Shown: positions 12,749 to 26,700, numbered from the stretch's first letter. The stretch is 64,000 nt of DNA from Enchytraeus crypticus (GCA_905160935.1 CAJHZI010000650.1:310001-374000); one strand, 5' to 3'. Program-made: numbers and translations. Notes: generated from the sequence alone by a model not told the origin.

Positions 12749-12888
12749 AACAATAATAGCAACAACAATTAGAGTGCTACAGTCATCAATGACAACATCG
12801 AGCACTATTGAGACAAAATCAAGCCGGCGAGCAAAAAGGAAGGTCCAAAAACGGTGCAAATTCCAAAATCCAGAAATTCAGTCCAAAG
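12749..12888 (+). mobile_element. Interspersed repeat, (ATA)n-tailed family C
   Basis: ACAACAATTAGAGTGCTACA, CAACATCGAGCACTATTGAG and GGTGCAAATTCCAAAATCCA. It is the inverted partner of 10303-10446, so the two could pair as 140-bp arms. Confidence 0.85.
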
Positions 12889-13380
12889 TAACGTTATATT
12901 AGACATTTAATATAACGTTATTTAATGTCATAGAATTTACCAGAACACCAATACTACAATTAGATGTGCTCAAATTGCATAGAATTAGGCTACAATTAAA
13001 GTTTTGCTTTTTCTCATTCTGTGTTTGCCGTTAAATTTTAAGTTTTGACCATTTATAGCTAGAGATTGAATAGGATTTTAAACAAAACTGCAGGTGGAGT
13101 GCTACGGTGTCAATATAATGCAATGAAATGACGATTTAACGTCCAGTTCCTTCCTCTGTGGGGATGTCAAGAACGTCTGTAGTTGAACATGCAACTACTA
13201 GCTACTAATTTTACCAGAACTGTTAGCCAGTTCCCTTCCAGAACGCACTAACAAATGTATACCGAAGAGTAACTAAGTTAATTAAATTAAGATAATGGCG
13301 CAGTCAAAACCACTATTGAAGAAAATTCTTTCCGACTGCCAAGAAATAAGATGGCCTAAGCTTATAAAGACAGTTAAAAT

Positions 13381-13612
13381 CCAAAATAAGGAATGCCACT
13401 ACAAACATAAGAATTAAAGTAAGAGCGATTTATTTACCAAAGCAGGAAAAGCAATATGTTTCATAAGTAAGCTTTTAAAACATCACTTTTTCGTCCTTTG
13501 GCAAATAAATCGCCCTTACTTTAATTCTTATGTTTGTAGTGGCATTCTTTATTTCAGAATTTGTTTCATTTATTTATTTTATTTTGTTTCATAAGTAAGC
13601 TTTTAAAACATT
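13381..13612. repeat. Long inverted repeat (62-bp arms, 52-base loop)
   Basis: The left arm 13381-13442 and right arm 13495-13556 are reverse complements with only about four mismatches (core ACTACAAACATAAGAATTAA). A direct repeat GTTTCATAAGTAAGCTTTTA lies in the loop (13458) and again beyond the right arm (13586). It could fold as a strong hairpin. No coding sequence. Confidence 0.93.
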
Positions 13613-13990
13613 TTATTTTTAGCATTATTATAGTGAAATGACATAATCCATGATGTTTACGGATCACTTTTACAGCAATGGCCAATTTCCGGTCCTGTAA
13701 ATATTCGAGAAAATATTCTTTCTACATCTAGACTGGGAATTGCTCCCATGATATCTATTATCATCTATCTCATGATTAGTAATTTACAATTTCATGAAAT
13801 GTTACTTGCTATTCCACCTACTGAGCAATTTTGGGCATTCAAAAGAGAGTTTAATTGATCTCCTGCATATTGGGCTAGTGTGCTAAAAATAATACATCTG
13901 AACAGCAAATTATCATTGATTGACATTTGCATGTATTTATGTTATATATAGAAATATAATATTTCTATCTAGATATTTCTATCTAGACCG

Positions 13991-13991
13991 A

Positions 13992-14084
<93 letters not shown>
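13991..14084. repeat. (AT)n microsatellite
   Basis: Almost pure AT dinucleotides, directly next to the 3' end of a LINE fragment (14090-14990). Confidence 0.97.
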
Positions 14085-14086
<2 letters not shown>

Positions 14087-14089
14087 TAT

Positions 14090-14989
14090 ATCTTAGTGCA
14101 CTGCCTACTGGCTGGTCCATTTTATATAACTCCAGTATTCTCTGTCTTCCAATTTCCTCCTCATTTCCACAAATGAGTGGGTCTTTACATCATCTAGCAT
14201 ATCTAATCTCTTGGTCTGCCTTTGCCTCTATTCCTTCCATTCTACCTTCTATGACCTTTTTAAATAGGCTTTCCTACCCTTAGAATGTACATTTATCAAC
14301 TGTCTATCTGTACCAACTCTCTCCAAAACTTCCTCATTTGTAACCTTTTGAGTCCAGCTAGTCCTCTCCATTCTTCTCCATATTCTCATTTCTAAAGCCC
14401 CTAGTTTCCTTTCATGTTTCACATCCATATAATAGTGTGGTACAAACCATGGTTTTCACTATCTTTATCTTTGTGTCTTTCTTTAGACTTTTTGTTATAA
14501 GTTCTTTCCAATTATGGAAAGCCACTATTTTTGTGCAATCCTACTGCATAATTCAATCTCACATTCCGTCATTGGTTATAGTATGACCCAAATATTTTAA
14601 ACTCCTTACCTGTTCCAATTTCGTACCATTTATTTTAATATTAACTTCACCTTTATTTTGAGACGCTCCCATCACTTTGGTCTTTTTGATGTTAATCCTC
14701 ATGCTTTTCTCAATGTCATAGATCCATTATCTTCTGCAGTTCAGACTTGCTGCTCATTACCATTCCTTGTTCATCTGGAAACTGTACGTCTTTTAACAAT
14801 TTTCCTCCTATTTTTATTCCTTCTTCCATGGCTTCCTCCATCATTGCCTCAGGGTAAGTGTTAAACAGCAGCGGCGAAATGCTACAACCTTGTCTTACTC
14901 CACATCTTATTTCAACTTCTTCTGAGTATTCTTGTTGGATTTTGACTACCGTTCTTTGATTCATGTATAAGTTTAAAATTAGTCTTCTA

Positions 14990-14990
<1 letters not shown>
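14090..14990 (-). pseudogene. Non-LTR reverse-transcriptase fragment, second LINE family
   Basis: The minus-strand translation shows [19 protein letters not shown] (the RT GVRQG/SPLLFN block), later a KKTKVMG and KYLGHTIT segment, then a decayed C-terminus ending at AGTGCACTAAGAT. It is bounded on both sides by (AT)n microsatellites. Multiple stops and frameshifts make it inactive. It differs from the (GAT)n family in its 3' end. Confidence 0.88.
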
Positions 14991-14991
<1 letters not shown>

Positions 14992-15057
<66 letters not shown>

Positions 15058-15107
15058 ATATATATATATATATATATGTACAACATTATATATATATATA
15101 TATATAT

Positions 15108-15165
<58 letters not shown>
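14992..15165. repeat. (AT)n/(TATG) microsatellite
   Basis: AT tracts with short CATGTA and ACACACA interruptions at the 5' break of the LINE fragment. Confidence 0.96.
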
Positions 15166-15166
<1 letters not shown>

Positions 15167-16019
15167 ATATATGTACAATATTATAATATATATGTAACTA
15201 TGTTATATAGAAAATTACATATGTATAATGTTTATAATATCTGTGTAGGTGTATTTATAAATGGGATAGACTGCGATATTTTAGCAATTAATATATTGAA
15301 AGATTGAGTTAAATAATTACAATTTGCTATAGTTTGTTTTTGATAATTGCTGTTATATTTTTCCCAGAATGATATCAAGTTGAGAGAAAATATTACATTT
15401 TTGTAATGTCATATCATTATTTAACTGAGGAATGGAAGTTCTTAGTGTGAAGGTAGTGTAAGTGTTGCATTTAAAATACCTTAATTTGTAAAATAGTTTT
15501 TGGTATTGATGTTATTTATAATTGTGAATTATATATATGGTTGACACCTGTATCTCGATTAATAGGGGAGGGTCCTAATTATTTATTATTGATTGCATTG
15601 TCTTTTATTATGTAGTTTGAGTGAGGTACATCTTTCCATCAGTTTTAACAGTCAGAAACCTACGAATCTGTACATTTTTGTTTGCAATGGTGGTGAAAAA
15701 CCTTTGTCTTTTTTCCCCGTTGCTGAAGAATGTTTGCTTGAAAATAGCTTTGTTTGACAGTGGCATTGAGTGGTTCTATAATTAATCATAATCTAATATT
15801 AATGGATTAGAAGAGTAGTTTGATTGAGCGGTAAAGAGCTCATTATTTGCTAAATTACTAAAACAGTAATGTTTACCTTAGTTAACTGGTACTCTTTGCA
15901 TGTATAGGCCCGTGAGAAAGATGATGAATTAGTGGATGAGAAGCAGAGTGAATTATTGGTCAGTTTTGCTTCAAATGCAGGTCTGAGCTTATGTATACGT
16001 ACTATACATGTGTTTATAT

Positions 16020-16385
16020 ATACTATGTTTATCTCCAGAACTTTCTCATTTGAAACCTTTTGAGTCCAGCTAATCCGTTCCATTCTTCCCCATGTATACA
16101 TTTCCAATGCTTCTAGTGTCCTGATATCTTCCTTCCTTAAGGTCTATGTTTCACATCCATACAATAGCATGGTCCAATCGAAGTTTTCACTATCTTTGTG
16201 TCTTTCTTTAGACTTTTTGTCAATAGTTCTATCCTATTACCAAAGGCTGCTTTTGCTTGTGCTATCCTACTGCATATTTCAGTCTCACATTTTCCTCCCT
16301 GTCATCAGTTATAGTATGACCCAAATATCTGAAACTCCTTACCTTTTCCAATTTCTTACCATTTATTGTGATAATACATTTTATT

Positions 16386-16388
<3 letters not shown>
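16020..16388 (-). pseudogene. Second-family LINE fragment
   Basis: The minus-strand translation includes [20 protein letters not shown]. It overlaps in content with 14280-14660, so it is another copy and not a continuation. The 5' break abuts (AT)n. Confidence 0.85.
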
Positions 16389-16442
<54 letters not shown>

Positions 16443-16443
16443 T

Positions 16444-16497
<54 letters not shown>

Positions 16498-16554
16498 ATA
16501 TATATATATACATAATATATATATACATAACATATATGTGTATATATGTATAAA

Positions 16555-16606
<52 letters not shown>
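16389..16606. repeat. (AT)n microsatellite, compound
   Basis: About 220 bases of AT repeats with palindromic ATACATGTAT interruptions, at the 5' break of a second LINE fragment. Confidence 0.96.
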
Positions 16607-16612
<6 letters not shown>

Positions 16613-16629
16613 TTATCTTCACTCTATGT

Positions 16630-17616
16630 GTGAGTATACTTACGAATTTCACTAAAGTGTATGTTAGGATCACATATTTACTGTATTAAATAGTGTATAT
16701 ATGTTTTGTAACTGAGGATGTAAGGTGTTATTTTCTAGCCTTATACATTATATGTAAAGCTAATATAATACGAGTCAGCTGTTCAGATCTCTGTCGTGGG
16801 CAGGGCTTAAATAGTTTCAGAGTTCCTGATTGGTCAGAGGAGAATTCGAGACGTCTAAAGTTGTTTACAAAGACACGTGAAAAAGGATTTAAAGAAGAGA
16901 ACACGTGTTTGGAAAGACATTAGGAAAGATACACATCTTCACGTCTAGACGATGGTGGCTTATCTGTGAGCAAATAAGACCGTTGAGGAGACCATAAGTG
17001 TGGTAAAATGAAAACGTAAGAGAACAGTGATACCTTTGTTAAAGGTGCTAACGTAGAATACAAAGGTTCTTACGGTAGAATTTCTAAAGTAGTTTTTTTG
17101 GTCATTATTTTTTATTTAAACGTTGGATTTGTAACATATGAATTTGTGTGTATAGTCGTATATGTTAAGTTTGCTATAGAAATATTGTATTTTGGATTAT
17201 GTCTCGAGTTACTGTATTTTTCGCGTTATAACTATCGAATATTTTCGTTTCATTGTACACTGTCTTTAAGTACTATGTAATTCGTGTTTTATTTAATCAA
17301 TTTCATATCATTTTTAACCACGTTTTCATGATTGAAACCTTTAGAATAAATTCAGAGAGCTATTCGAGGCTGAGGTCAATGTTATTAAGATTATAATAAT
17401 TTACTGAGCATTAGAGGCCTTGACAGTATATATATCATTTTTTGTAATATTTCATAATATATTGAAATGTAGCTATTCCTGCATAAGTGGAAAATTCAGT
17501 GTCATACTCATCAATGTCTCTATATTTCAAATAGAGCGAATGAATGAAATAAGTGGTTTAACGCTCCTAATTAACGTTTTGCATGAATATATTTCTTATA
17601 TTTCCCCATACAACAG
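16630..17616 (+). other. Region upstream of the first supported ORP8 exon
   Basis: CG dinucleotides are more frequent at 16790-17060 than nearby, so a promoter or first exon could be here. No ATG-plus-donor combination I tested (for example ATGAAAAC|gtaaga at 17008) joins exon a in the required phase. Confidence 0.3.
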
Positions 17617-17778
17617 CTTGCGGGAGTACTAAAGGCTTAGGCGGTGTTGCTGGTACAAGTGGATTAGGTGATCCTAGTACGGTGAGTGCAGGCAATCAGC
17701 TCTCCACTGGAAAATCTCACAGTGTCTCGTCACAGACTGATCACAACTCTAAAGATGTTGGCAAAAGTCTTCACAAAG
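17617..17778 (+). CDS. OSBPL8: ORP8-like exon a (N-terminal, Ser/Gly-rich)
   Basis: Acceptor caacag|CT and donor AAAG|gttacg, 162 nt, phase 1 to 1. It encodes a low-complexity segment ending [10 protein letters not shown]. It is the most upstream exon I can support; the phase fits the next exon exactly. A second possible donor (ACG|gtgagt at 17680) would break the frame into exon b. The frame stays open past the donor up to a TGA at 17835-17837. Confidence 0.5.
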
Positions 17779-20700
17779 GTTACGATTTATCCATGCAGCT
17801 TACGCCATATTTGTCAACACCTGATGAGAAACTATGATTTGTTAATTGTGTAACATTTTGAAGGACGCAAATTGCCTATTTATGTTACTATATGGCTAGT
17901 TTAATAAATGCCAAATGGCATATACGAGTGAATTTTACTGTCGTGTAAATGTTCGTGATAATACAGCTTATTATGACAAATGTTTATTGATCTTAATATT
18001 TGAGAGAAAAAACTTATTTAGGCCTATAGCTCATATCCGATATTGTGCAGTAGCGATAAACTAGATTGAACATTTTATCTCTAGTTTTGAAAGATTCCAT
18101 ACTACTATAGATATCCGATTTTCTGTGCAATCAATAACACTACCTAGTTGCATATTATTTGCCTGGCTATTGAAAACTTAAAAGAAAGAAATTTTGATTT
18201 TGATTTAATTTTTCTATTAAAATTAATAATATATTTTATTATTAATTATTCGTAGGGCCTCAATGTCCTAGTATGTGTACTTGAAGAGACTATAAAGCTG
18301 CATCTTTCAATTGAATTTCTTATTTTGAGTTTTGAAGCTTCGAGTATAAATCAAGCAAAGCTGAGGGCAGTGACAAGAAAAATAGCTAAATCAAATTTTT
18401 CTAAGCTTCTATTTTAAAAAGCGTGCCTCGCTTTCACTACTTCTAATTAAATCGTGTAGAAAGTGATACTTTGAATTTCTATATTCGGTGATAAAGCATC
18501 TCAATTGAAGGAGTGCTCAATTAGTCAGCATTGACAAATTGATTAGGTATATTCAAACTAATTATTGCTTTTATGTTTCTATTTAAGGATCGGAAGATGT
18601 ATTGAAGATGTATTGAATTCATCTTTGAATTTCTATATTCGGTGATAAAGCATCTCAATTGAAGGAGTGCTCAATTAGTCAGCATTGACAAATTAATTAG
18701 GTATATTCAAACTAATTATTGCTTTTATGTTTCCATTTAAGGATCGGAAGAAGATGTATTGAATTCATCCGGGCATGCTATAGGATCCGGCGACAGTAAC
18801 TTAAAAGTAATTTCTTGCTGATTTAATTGCTAATTTATCAATGACTCCCCTATAAACTTTGATCTGTATCATATAGTATTGTCTAACATCCTCAAATTTT
18901 TAAACTTTTCATACATGTCTGAGTTTAAATGCATGTTGTTAAACACCTGCAAGAAATTTTGTATATTTATTAAATTTTATCATCATCATCTTCCCTTAAA
19001 TCTCAGCTTAACCAGCTTCGGGACACAAATAGACTTTCTTTAGTTCTCTGTCCCATATCATATCATCAGTCAATCCCCAATTTTTCATGTTCTTAATTGC
19101 TGCATCTCACGTCAATTGTGGACTACCTCTCTCTAGCTTAACATCCAGCTCTTCCCTTCAAACTCTCTTTACTACATCCTCATCTTCCTTTCTCACAATA
19201 TGTCCATATCATCTCAATCTCGACTGAGCCAACCTATGCCCGAGCCCCTCAACATTCAAATTCATCCTCACATATTCATTTTCCATTCTGTCCTTCCTAG
19301 TTTTTCCACACATTAGACGTAACATTCTCATATCTGCCACATGCAAACTCTGTAAATGTTCCCTTTTAAAGTTTATTCATTCGTTTAAGTTTTTGTAGCA
19401 ATGTCTGGAGCCTAGGCGTTCACCAACCGAATACCCTTTCTGACGTTGGTTTGGATCTAGTTTTTATGTCGCCTTCTACGACACGTGCGTCAAATTATTT
19501 ACATGGTTGGTCAATTCTTCTAGCAACCTGGGCACAACACGGGGAATATGTCCTATAAATATTTTAAAATAAAAAAATTAAAGAATAAAATAATATTAAT
19601 ATATTATAATATACCCTCTATTTATTAAATTTTATGCAGTAAAATAATGCGTATGAAAAACATTGTACTTGTCCTCACATTATTTTTTGAATTCTGCTGT
19701 TAATATTTTTCATTGCTGTATTTTATTCGCGTATGTTAATATTTTTTATTCACTTGGCTTTTCTGATATTTTCATGAATTTATGTAGGCTTACACTCTAA
19801 TTCTAATTCAAACAGCGGCTGACACTGTGTTTACACATTTCGGATGATTAGGTTGATTTCTTTCTGGCTCTTTGCAATTTTATATTAATTTGAACAATTA
19901 TCTTAAAGTATGTACATATATCTCTCGTGGCTTAATTTAACTTTTTATTTTGTTAATTTGTAATCTCTTCTTTTGTTTAATGCAGTTTTCTCTACTATTA
20001 GAATTATATGATAATAATTTCTGTAAGATTTACATTAAATGCACAATGTGTACTGTGTTGGTTGGATCCCATAGAGTACAAAGGGGCTTTTACAGTACAT
20101 TATTTTAGGCCTTTTCTAAAAATATAGTATACTTTAAATGCCACTAATTTAATATTTAAAGCATCATTTACAGCAAATTGCTTTCAAATTAATTAAGTGC
20201 CTCCTTTTTGCTGGCTGTTGTTATCATTGTGAAGTTTCACCAGTACCTTACACTGTGTGTAGATTAAGAGTAAAGATAGGAAATAATCAAGTTTTTAACA
20301 GGATCTTAATTGAGAATCACTGCTTTTTGTAATAATGCATTTTTGTGTATGCATTTGCTAGGATTAATTTTTAGATAATAAGAGACTTAATGATCTTACT
20401 TTTAAGTTCTTGTAATTAAATTTTATTTGAATTATATGATTGTGGTGAATAAAATGGGATTGATTGGATAGGCCACATTCTAAGGGTATATAGTTTACTA
20501 AAGGAGGTCATAGAAGTTAGAATGGAAGGAAAGAGTAGCAGAAGCAGACCGAGATTAGGAATGCTAGATGATTTAAAGATCCACTCGTGTGTGAACATGA
20601 CGAGGAAAACTGAAGACGGAGAAGAGTGGAGGTGTTATATACCACGGACCTGCCAGTAGGCAGTGCACTAAGAGAGAGAAAGATGAATACAAAACATAGA

Positions 20701-23700
20701 TATTTCTTTCAGTGCGTGCAAAAAATCCTCGTTTTTGACCCTTGTAAGTGCTTCGTGGTATCCATTGATCAACTCAGGCTTTTGTAGTAGAGCTTGTAGG
20801 CCTATGTGCTCCTTCGCCATGTGAAATAATTGCTGCAATTAGAGTTAACTTCTTACATCTCCTTCGCCTCGTGAAATAATTGCTAGCACATAGTATTAAC
20901 TTCTTAATATGTGTCTTCTATATGTCTTCAAGGATCAACTGAATATTTGTTACTCTTTCTACTTTTGGCCTGAAATATACACTCATATTTTATTTTATTC
21001 TATGTTAGTCTACAGACTCAAAGCGAACATTCGTGCTTACATATATTTACTTTGTGCGTTTAACATTGCATCGTTGGCAATATGTTTGTACCAGTGTTTA
21101 CAATTATTTCTGTTTGTGTATATAATGCTCCACTTTTAATGTTGAACTTATTTTCTATATGGATTTAACAAGGAATCCTTGTTAATTTATTGGTGTGTAC
21201 ACATTTTCGTTTTTTTCATTTTAGACTGTATTGTGATAACTATTCTGTTAAAGTTTTTCTGTATACTCTACTGGTATAGAACACTGCATGGTTGGTAATC
21301 CTCATGGCTACATCAACTTTTCTTTGTGCATTTTGTGCTGCATTGTTGTTAACCGTTTACAGTCGGGACATAGACAGAGTTCACATATATGGCTAATTTT
21401 TGGATATTTTCTACAATTTGGACTACCATAACAGCATTTGTAAACATCTTGACAATTTTTTTACATTTTATGTGAAAATCTTTATGTTCCCAAAATGGGA
21501 ACGTTGGACTGTGCATAGGCAACGACGCGTTCAGTGATGCAATGTTACTATAGCTTGAAATATTTGTACAAATTTCTCTAATTTAAGAGTTGAGTAATAG
21601 AAAACATGAAACCTAAACATTCCTTACAAAATTCCCAATCAAATGAGTCGTATTCCCTACCTATATCAATACATTTAGTTCAATATATGCCAGTCTAATA
21701 TGTCTAATTCTCTAGCTACATTATATCTAAACATTCTTAGAAAATATCCCAATAATAAAATAATAATATCAACACTATCATTTATTCTCTAATTACAGTC
21801 TGTAGTCATGATACCTTACAGTAACGTACTACATGTCCAATAACAGTGCTATTGCTACGCAACTGGCTGGTTATTATGGCCTGGTGTGGTACAGCCCAGA
21901 ACAGAGTTATGCAGGCGCTTCTTGCATTTCACACACTGTAGGTGAGGGTGAGTATTGGTCATGCAAAAAGTGCATCTTCCCTGCCTTCGCTTTCCAAACG
22001 ATGGCTCACTCCATAATATCGGATGTCGTTGCGTGTAGGAGCTGTTGGGCCACCAAGTCGTATGCGTGCCTGCTGTGACCTCAACAGTGCCATTGTTACT
22101 GTTCTTCTAAACTGGATGTGACTAAGTGTGCTGTCAGGATGCAGATATTGGTAGAACCTGAAAGCAGTAACTACTGCCATGTTTAGACCGTTGCTAAACA
22201 GATTCCATCACCACTTCTTAGAACGGAGCCGTGGCCGATAGGAAGCCAGCATCCTATCTAACACATCAAACCCACCCATTCCTTCGTTGTACTTTCTGAT
22301 GAGATCAGGCCGTGTTACTTTAGTTTCCTTCACACCCTTTACCCTCCTTTTCGCTGAATTTACTGGTGTAACGCCTAGATGGTTGCTGGAAACTGTGACT
22401 ACAGAATTGTCGTTCCATCGTGCGAAGAGTACTTGTCCATCAGATCTGTAGTCAAAGTGGCCTCAGTTGGTCTTCTTCATTTGAGGTATGGTCATCAAAG
22501 GCCATTTGTTGCACCTGTTATCATTCACAGTGCCATATGCCCTAAAACCTTTGTCACTGAGATCAGATATAAGTTGAGGACTTGTGAAGAAATTGTCGAA
22601 ATGGACTGCGTGGCAAGCTGGCTGGTAGACAACTTCCAACAATCCAACCCTTATATACCCTGCAGACATACCCCTATTATCAAGCAACCCCTCCCCCCGT
22701 AGTAAAGGTGGCTCTACATGATTAAAGGATTATCTCTAAATTCCTTCAAGTAATACAAAATTCTGTTATACAAGAATCTCAGATAGACAGCTAGTTCACG
22801 GCTTCACTAGTGAAACCCAGTAATCTTAATTGGTCTTTTGATTCGTCACTAGAGAATCCCACGGGATGGATTCTTTCATCTTTACTTTATTCACGGCTTA
22901 GTAACCACGGCAGTTAGGCGTTGTTGCTAATTAAGTTAACAAGCTGTCAAACAATTCAAGCCCCTCAAGAAGTCAACCAATTAAAATCTTCAACCCATCA
23001 AAGAGTCTGCTCAGTTTACAACCCTGAAGAATCCGTCCGTGTGTACAGCTATAATACATATTCACTCTATAATAAGTAATAAAACTGTTATTGATAAAAC
23101 ATTGCAATAAACCAACAATAAATAATTGTAATTGCATGACAGGAGAAAGAGTAAACAGGTACATGTATGTTATCCGTTTACGGATCAGGAATTTCGGGGT
23201 TCAAATCATAGACTCACCCATCACAGACATGCTTTAGCAATCAGCTTAGCTGCAAAAGTAGTAAAAGATATACCAGTAAATTGCTTATACACAGTCCAAC
23301 GTTCCCATTTTGGGAACATAACATGTTTTGAAGAATATCTTTTAAAGTAGACTATATACAATAACTGTTACTACAGTATTTCAAAAAGCACATATTTAGC
23401 TATAAAATAATGCAAAAATTATAATTTTACAAACATAATTTAATATTAAATTAATTTTAGAAAATAAAAATAAAGAAATTGAAAAATGCATCAGATTTTG
23501 TTTCTGTAAACTTAAAAATTGGAACAAGCTCTCAACAAGTTATATAGTTTTAGAAAGTGTTATCCAATCTTAATAGCCTTCCATCATGATTAAATAGTTA
23601 TGCGTTAGAATAGTTGACTAATATGCAATAGCTTCCATGTTCCCAAAATGGGAACGTTGGACTGTAAACGGTTAATGTTTCTGTTCATCTTTGAATATAT

Positions 23701-26700
23701 TTGCTTTAATATTGCATTGATGTTGATGTGTTATATAGCGCTTACACTTACTGTCTCTGCGAATTTAACACTGCGTTGTTGTTACTCTGTACATACAAAG
23801 TATGACGTGAGATCACCCAGTTCACTTGTGTCTGACACAAATGTTTCACTTAGTGACTGCAAGAGAACTGAGTTACTCAAGGTGAGATGTTGAGATTGTG
23901 TTGATGTTAGTTACTGTTTTCTTTATCTTATTACCTAGAAACATAACTTTCTCTTCATTCTTTTCCTAATGTTCATAATAAAAAATTTATTTTGAAATTT
24001 GTTTTCTGATCTGAAATTTCGGCGTGGAATTGTTATTATTGCTAATTTGTTATTAAATGTTTAAATTTTAATTCATATTATCTAACCTTTTGTTAATCAG
24101 ATAACACACGCAGTCCATTTAATTGCTTATGAGTTTTACATATCATTTGAGCCACTTACCTTGAAATTGTGATTATTGTATATTGCTAGTGCGATTTATA
24201 ACTCCATAACTCTATTATTTAAGAGTTTTCCCCTTCTGTTTCAGTTGATTATATCTTATACCTTTAATTCATGGCTTTGTTTGCTAGTTATTCAAGTCAT
24301 CTTCGTAGATCAATAATTTAAGGCTTGCTATAATACGTTGTAGTGAGTTTTGTTTTTCCATGAGTCTATTTTTTATATTTATTTGTTATTTTCTGTTTTC
24401 TTATCTTAGCACCAATGAAGCAATTACATTTAACTATGTTGTTGCTGAATATCAATAACATATTAGTTATTATGTTTCTCCATAATGAATATAATATAAT
24501 GATGAATATAAGTTGGGTGCCTTTAAATCCATAGTGGGGGAAAAAGTTGGCAAATTTGTTTTTTGCTGAAAATTGTAAAAAGCATGGGTTTTTATGTAGA
24601 TAATTTTAAGTGGTTATAGAATTTTTGCGTAACATTATTGAATATAAAATATTAAAATCTAGTGCGACTATGTGATGCTCTCTCTCCGTGTCTCTATCTG
24701 TCTCTCAATCTCTTCCCCTCTATCTCTATCTCTCGCTCTCCCTCTCTATCTCTCTCCCACTTTCTCTCTATCTATCTTTCGCTCTCTCTCTCTCTCTCTA
24801 TCTCTCTCTATTTCTCTCTATCGCACTCTCTCTCTCTCTCTATCGCTCTCTCTTTCTCACTCTCTATCGCTCTCTCTCTTTCTCTCTCTTTCTGTCTCTC
24901 TCACTCTCTCTCGGTGGTATAGTTAAGTTCTGACCTTGCTTAGTGCTCACGAAGAAGAAATATAGTTATCTTGTGGTTAATTTAACCACAATTCCAGCCT
25001 CTCTTTTCAACCTGATTAATGTTTCTTGAAAGGTTTTTGGTTTTTCTTGTTATTTTCTTTTGCCTTCCTGTTGTTTCCGTCAACTGGTATGTGAGCTATC
25101 CTGTACAATTACTAATTATTTCTTTCCTTCTTAGAAGTTATTATTTCCTTAAATGGAGCTTATTGATTTACTATGACCTTGATATTATCGTGGGATAAGG
25201 AATGGGATGTTTAATCGATTTTTGATTTCATATTAGAATGCTTTAAATTCTGTGAATTTCTGTTAAATAGGCTATATCAAGACATGACCGAGACTTTTCT
25301 GTCTTAAAATGTAATTTATTTGGATTACTTTTATGTTTCTCCATAGTAAATGTTGTGGAATGTTGACTAATATATCCATTGGTATATTTTTGCTTAAAAC
25401 TATTTTCATAGAGACGTCTATTAGAATTTTTTTTTCTTTTTAGCTTCATTAATTTCATAACTGAGGTGATTTCAAAAAATCTGTTGATTGATTTTTCGCA
25501 ATGTCGTTAGTGCATGGCGGTTAAAATTTTCTGAAGAACGCTTTAGAAGAATTTGAAGCATTTTGTGTTCTAATCTCAAATACGAGTAGGCCTACTTGGC
25601 TGTTATTCTACTTAGTTGTCGTTTTAATTTTTTGATAGAGTCTCAGTAACTGAGCATTGCTACAGTGTCACGTGGATTGATTACAGTAAATAAGCATTGC
25701 TACAGTGTCACGTTTATTGATTACAGTAAATAAGCATTGCTACAGTGTCACGTTTATTGATTACAGTAAATAAGCATTGCTACAGACTTATTACGTGACT
25801 GATTGCCGATGTGTTACTTGACTGATTGCTGATGTGTAGGTGCAGAAGAAGGTGTATCGCTCGGAGAAGAAGAGAGCGCTGCATGAGCTGCAGAGTACAC
25901 TCAGAGATCCCTCGATGGTCATCATCGCTGACTGGCTCAAGGTCAGAGGTTCTCTCAAGAGCTGGACGAAGCTGTGGTGCGTCGCTAAACCTGGCGTTCT
26001 GGTTTTATACAAGGACTCTAAGGAGAAGGTATGTGTTCAATTGTTAGTCGTGTCAAATATGCGTTATGAGTGTGGCTCATTTAAAGTGTGGAGGTGAATT
26101 GAACTCTACTTGATCTGGCTTATCGTTTTTACTAGGATTTACGCAATATACTCTCCAGCCACTTTCAGTTAACACGTTCTACACATGTATTGAACGTTGA
26201 TACTCGGGCTTTTGTTGTTGGGTGAAATTTGATAGTAGATCTTCAGTTAGAAGGAAAGACCTCAGCCGACCAGTCCTCGCATGAACGGAATAATAAAGGT
26301 TTAACAATAAAAGTTGAACGTCCTTTTCCTTATCCAGGGATGATGTCAGGGAATATTATATTTTTTATAATATAATATAATATACATTGTATCTGTGTTT
26401 TGTTATTTAATGTTGAGGTCAAATGATGTATGCCACTGCTTTAAACACTTGTATTTCCAATTCCAGTAAAAGGAATATATTTATGAAGTTAATGAATTAC
26501 AGTTTGCCCTATTTTAATCTAGTGTAGTGTACGTGTACCTGAGTATCTATTATAGGCTAGTCTAATATATTCATGTTGCTCTTATGTAGTCAACGTTGGC
26601 ATGGGGCTGTGATATTAATTAAATTTGTGTGATATTGTAGTCTAGCTCCTGGGTGGGCACCGTGCTCTTGAATACATGTGAGCTGATTGAGCGACCTTCA

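Noticed and set aside
14963-16673. Tyr/Ile-rich frames
   Set aside because: Translations of (AT)n microsatellites.
22379-22702. 107-codon plus-strand frame
   Set aside because: Antisense of the piggyBac transposase remnant.
24662-24933. Ser/Leu-rich frames in three phases
   Set aside because: Caused by the (CT)n tract; no stops possible in such sequence.
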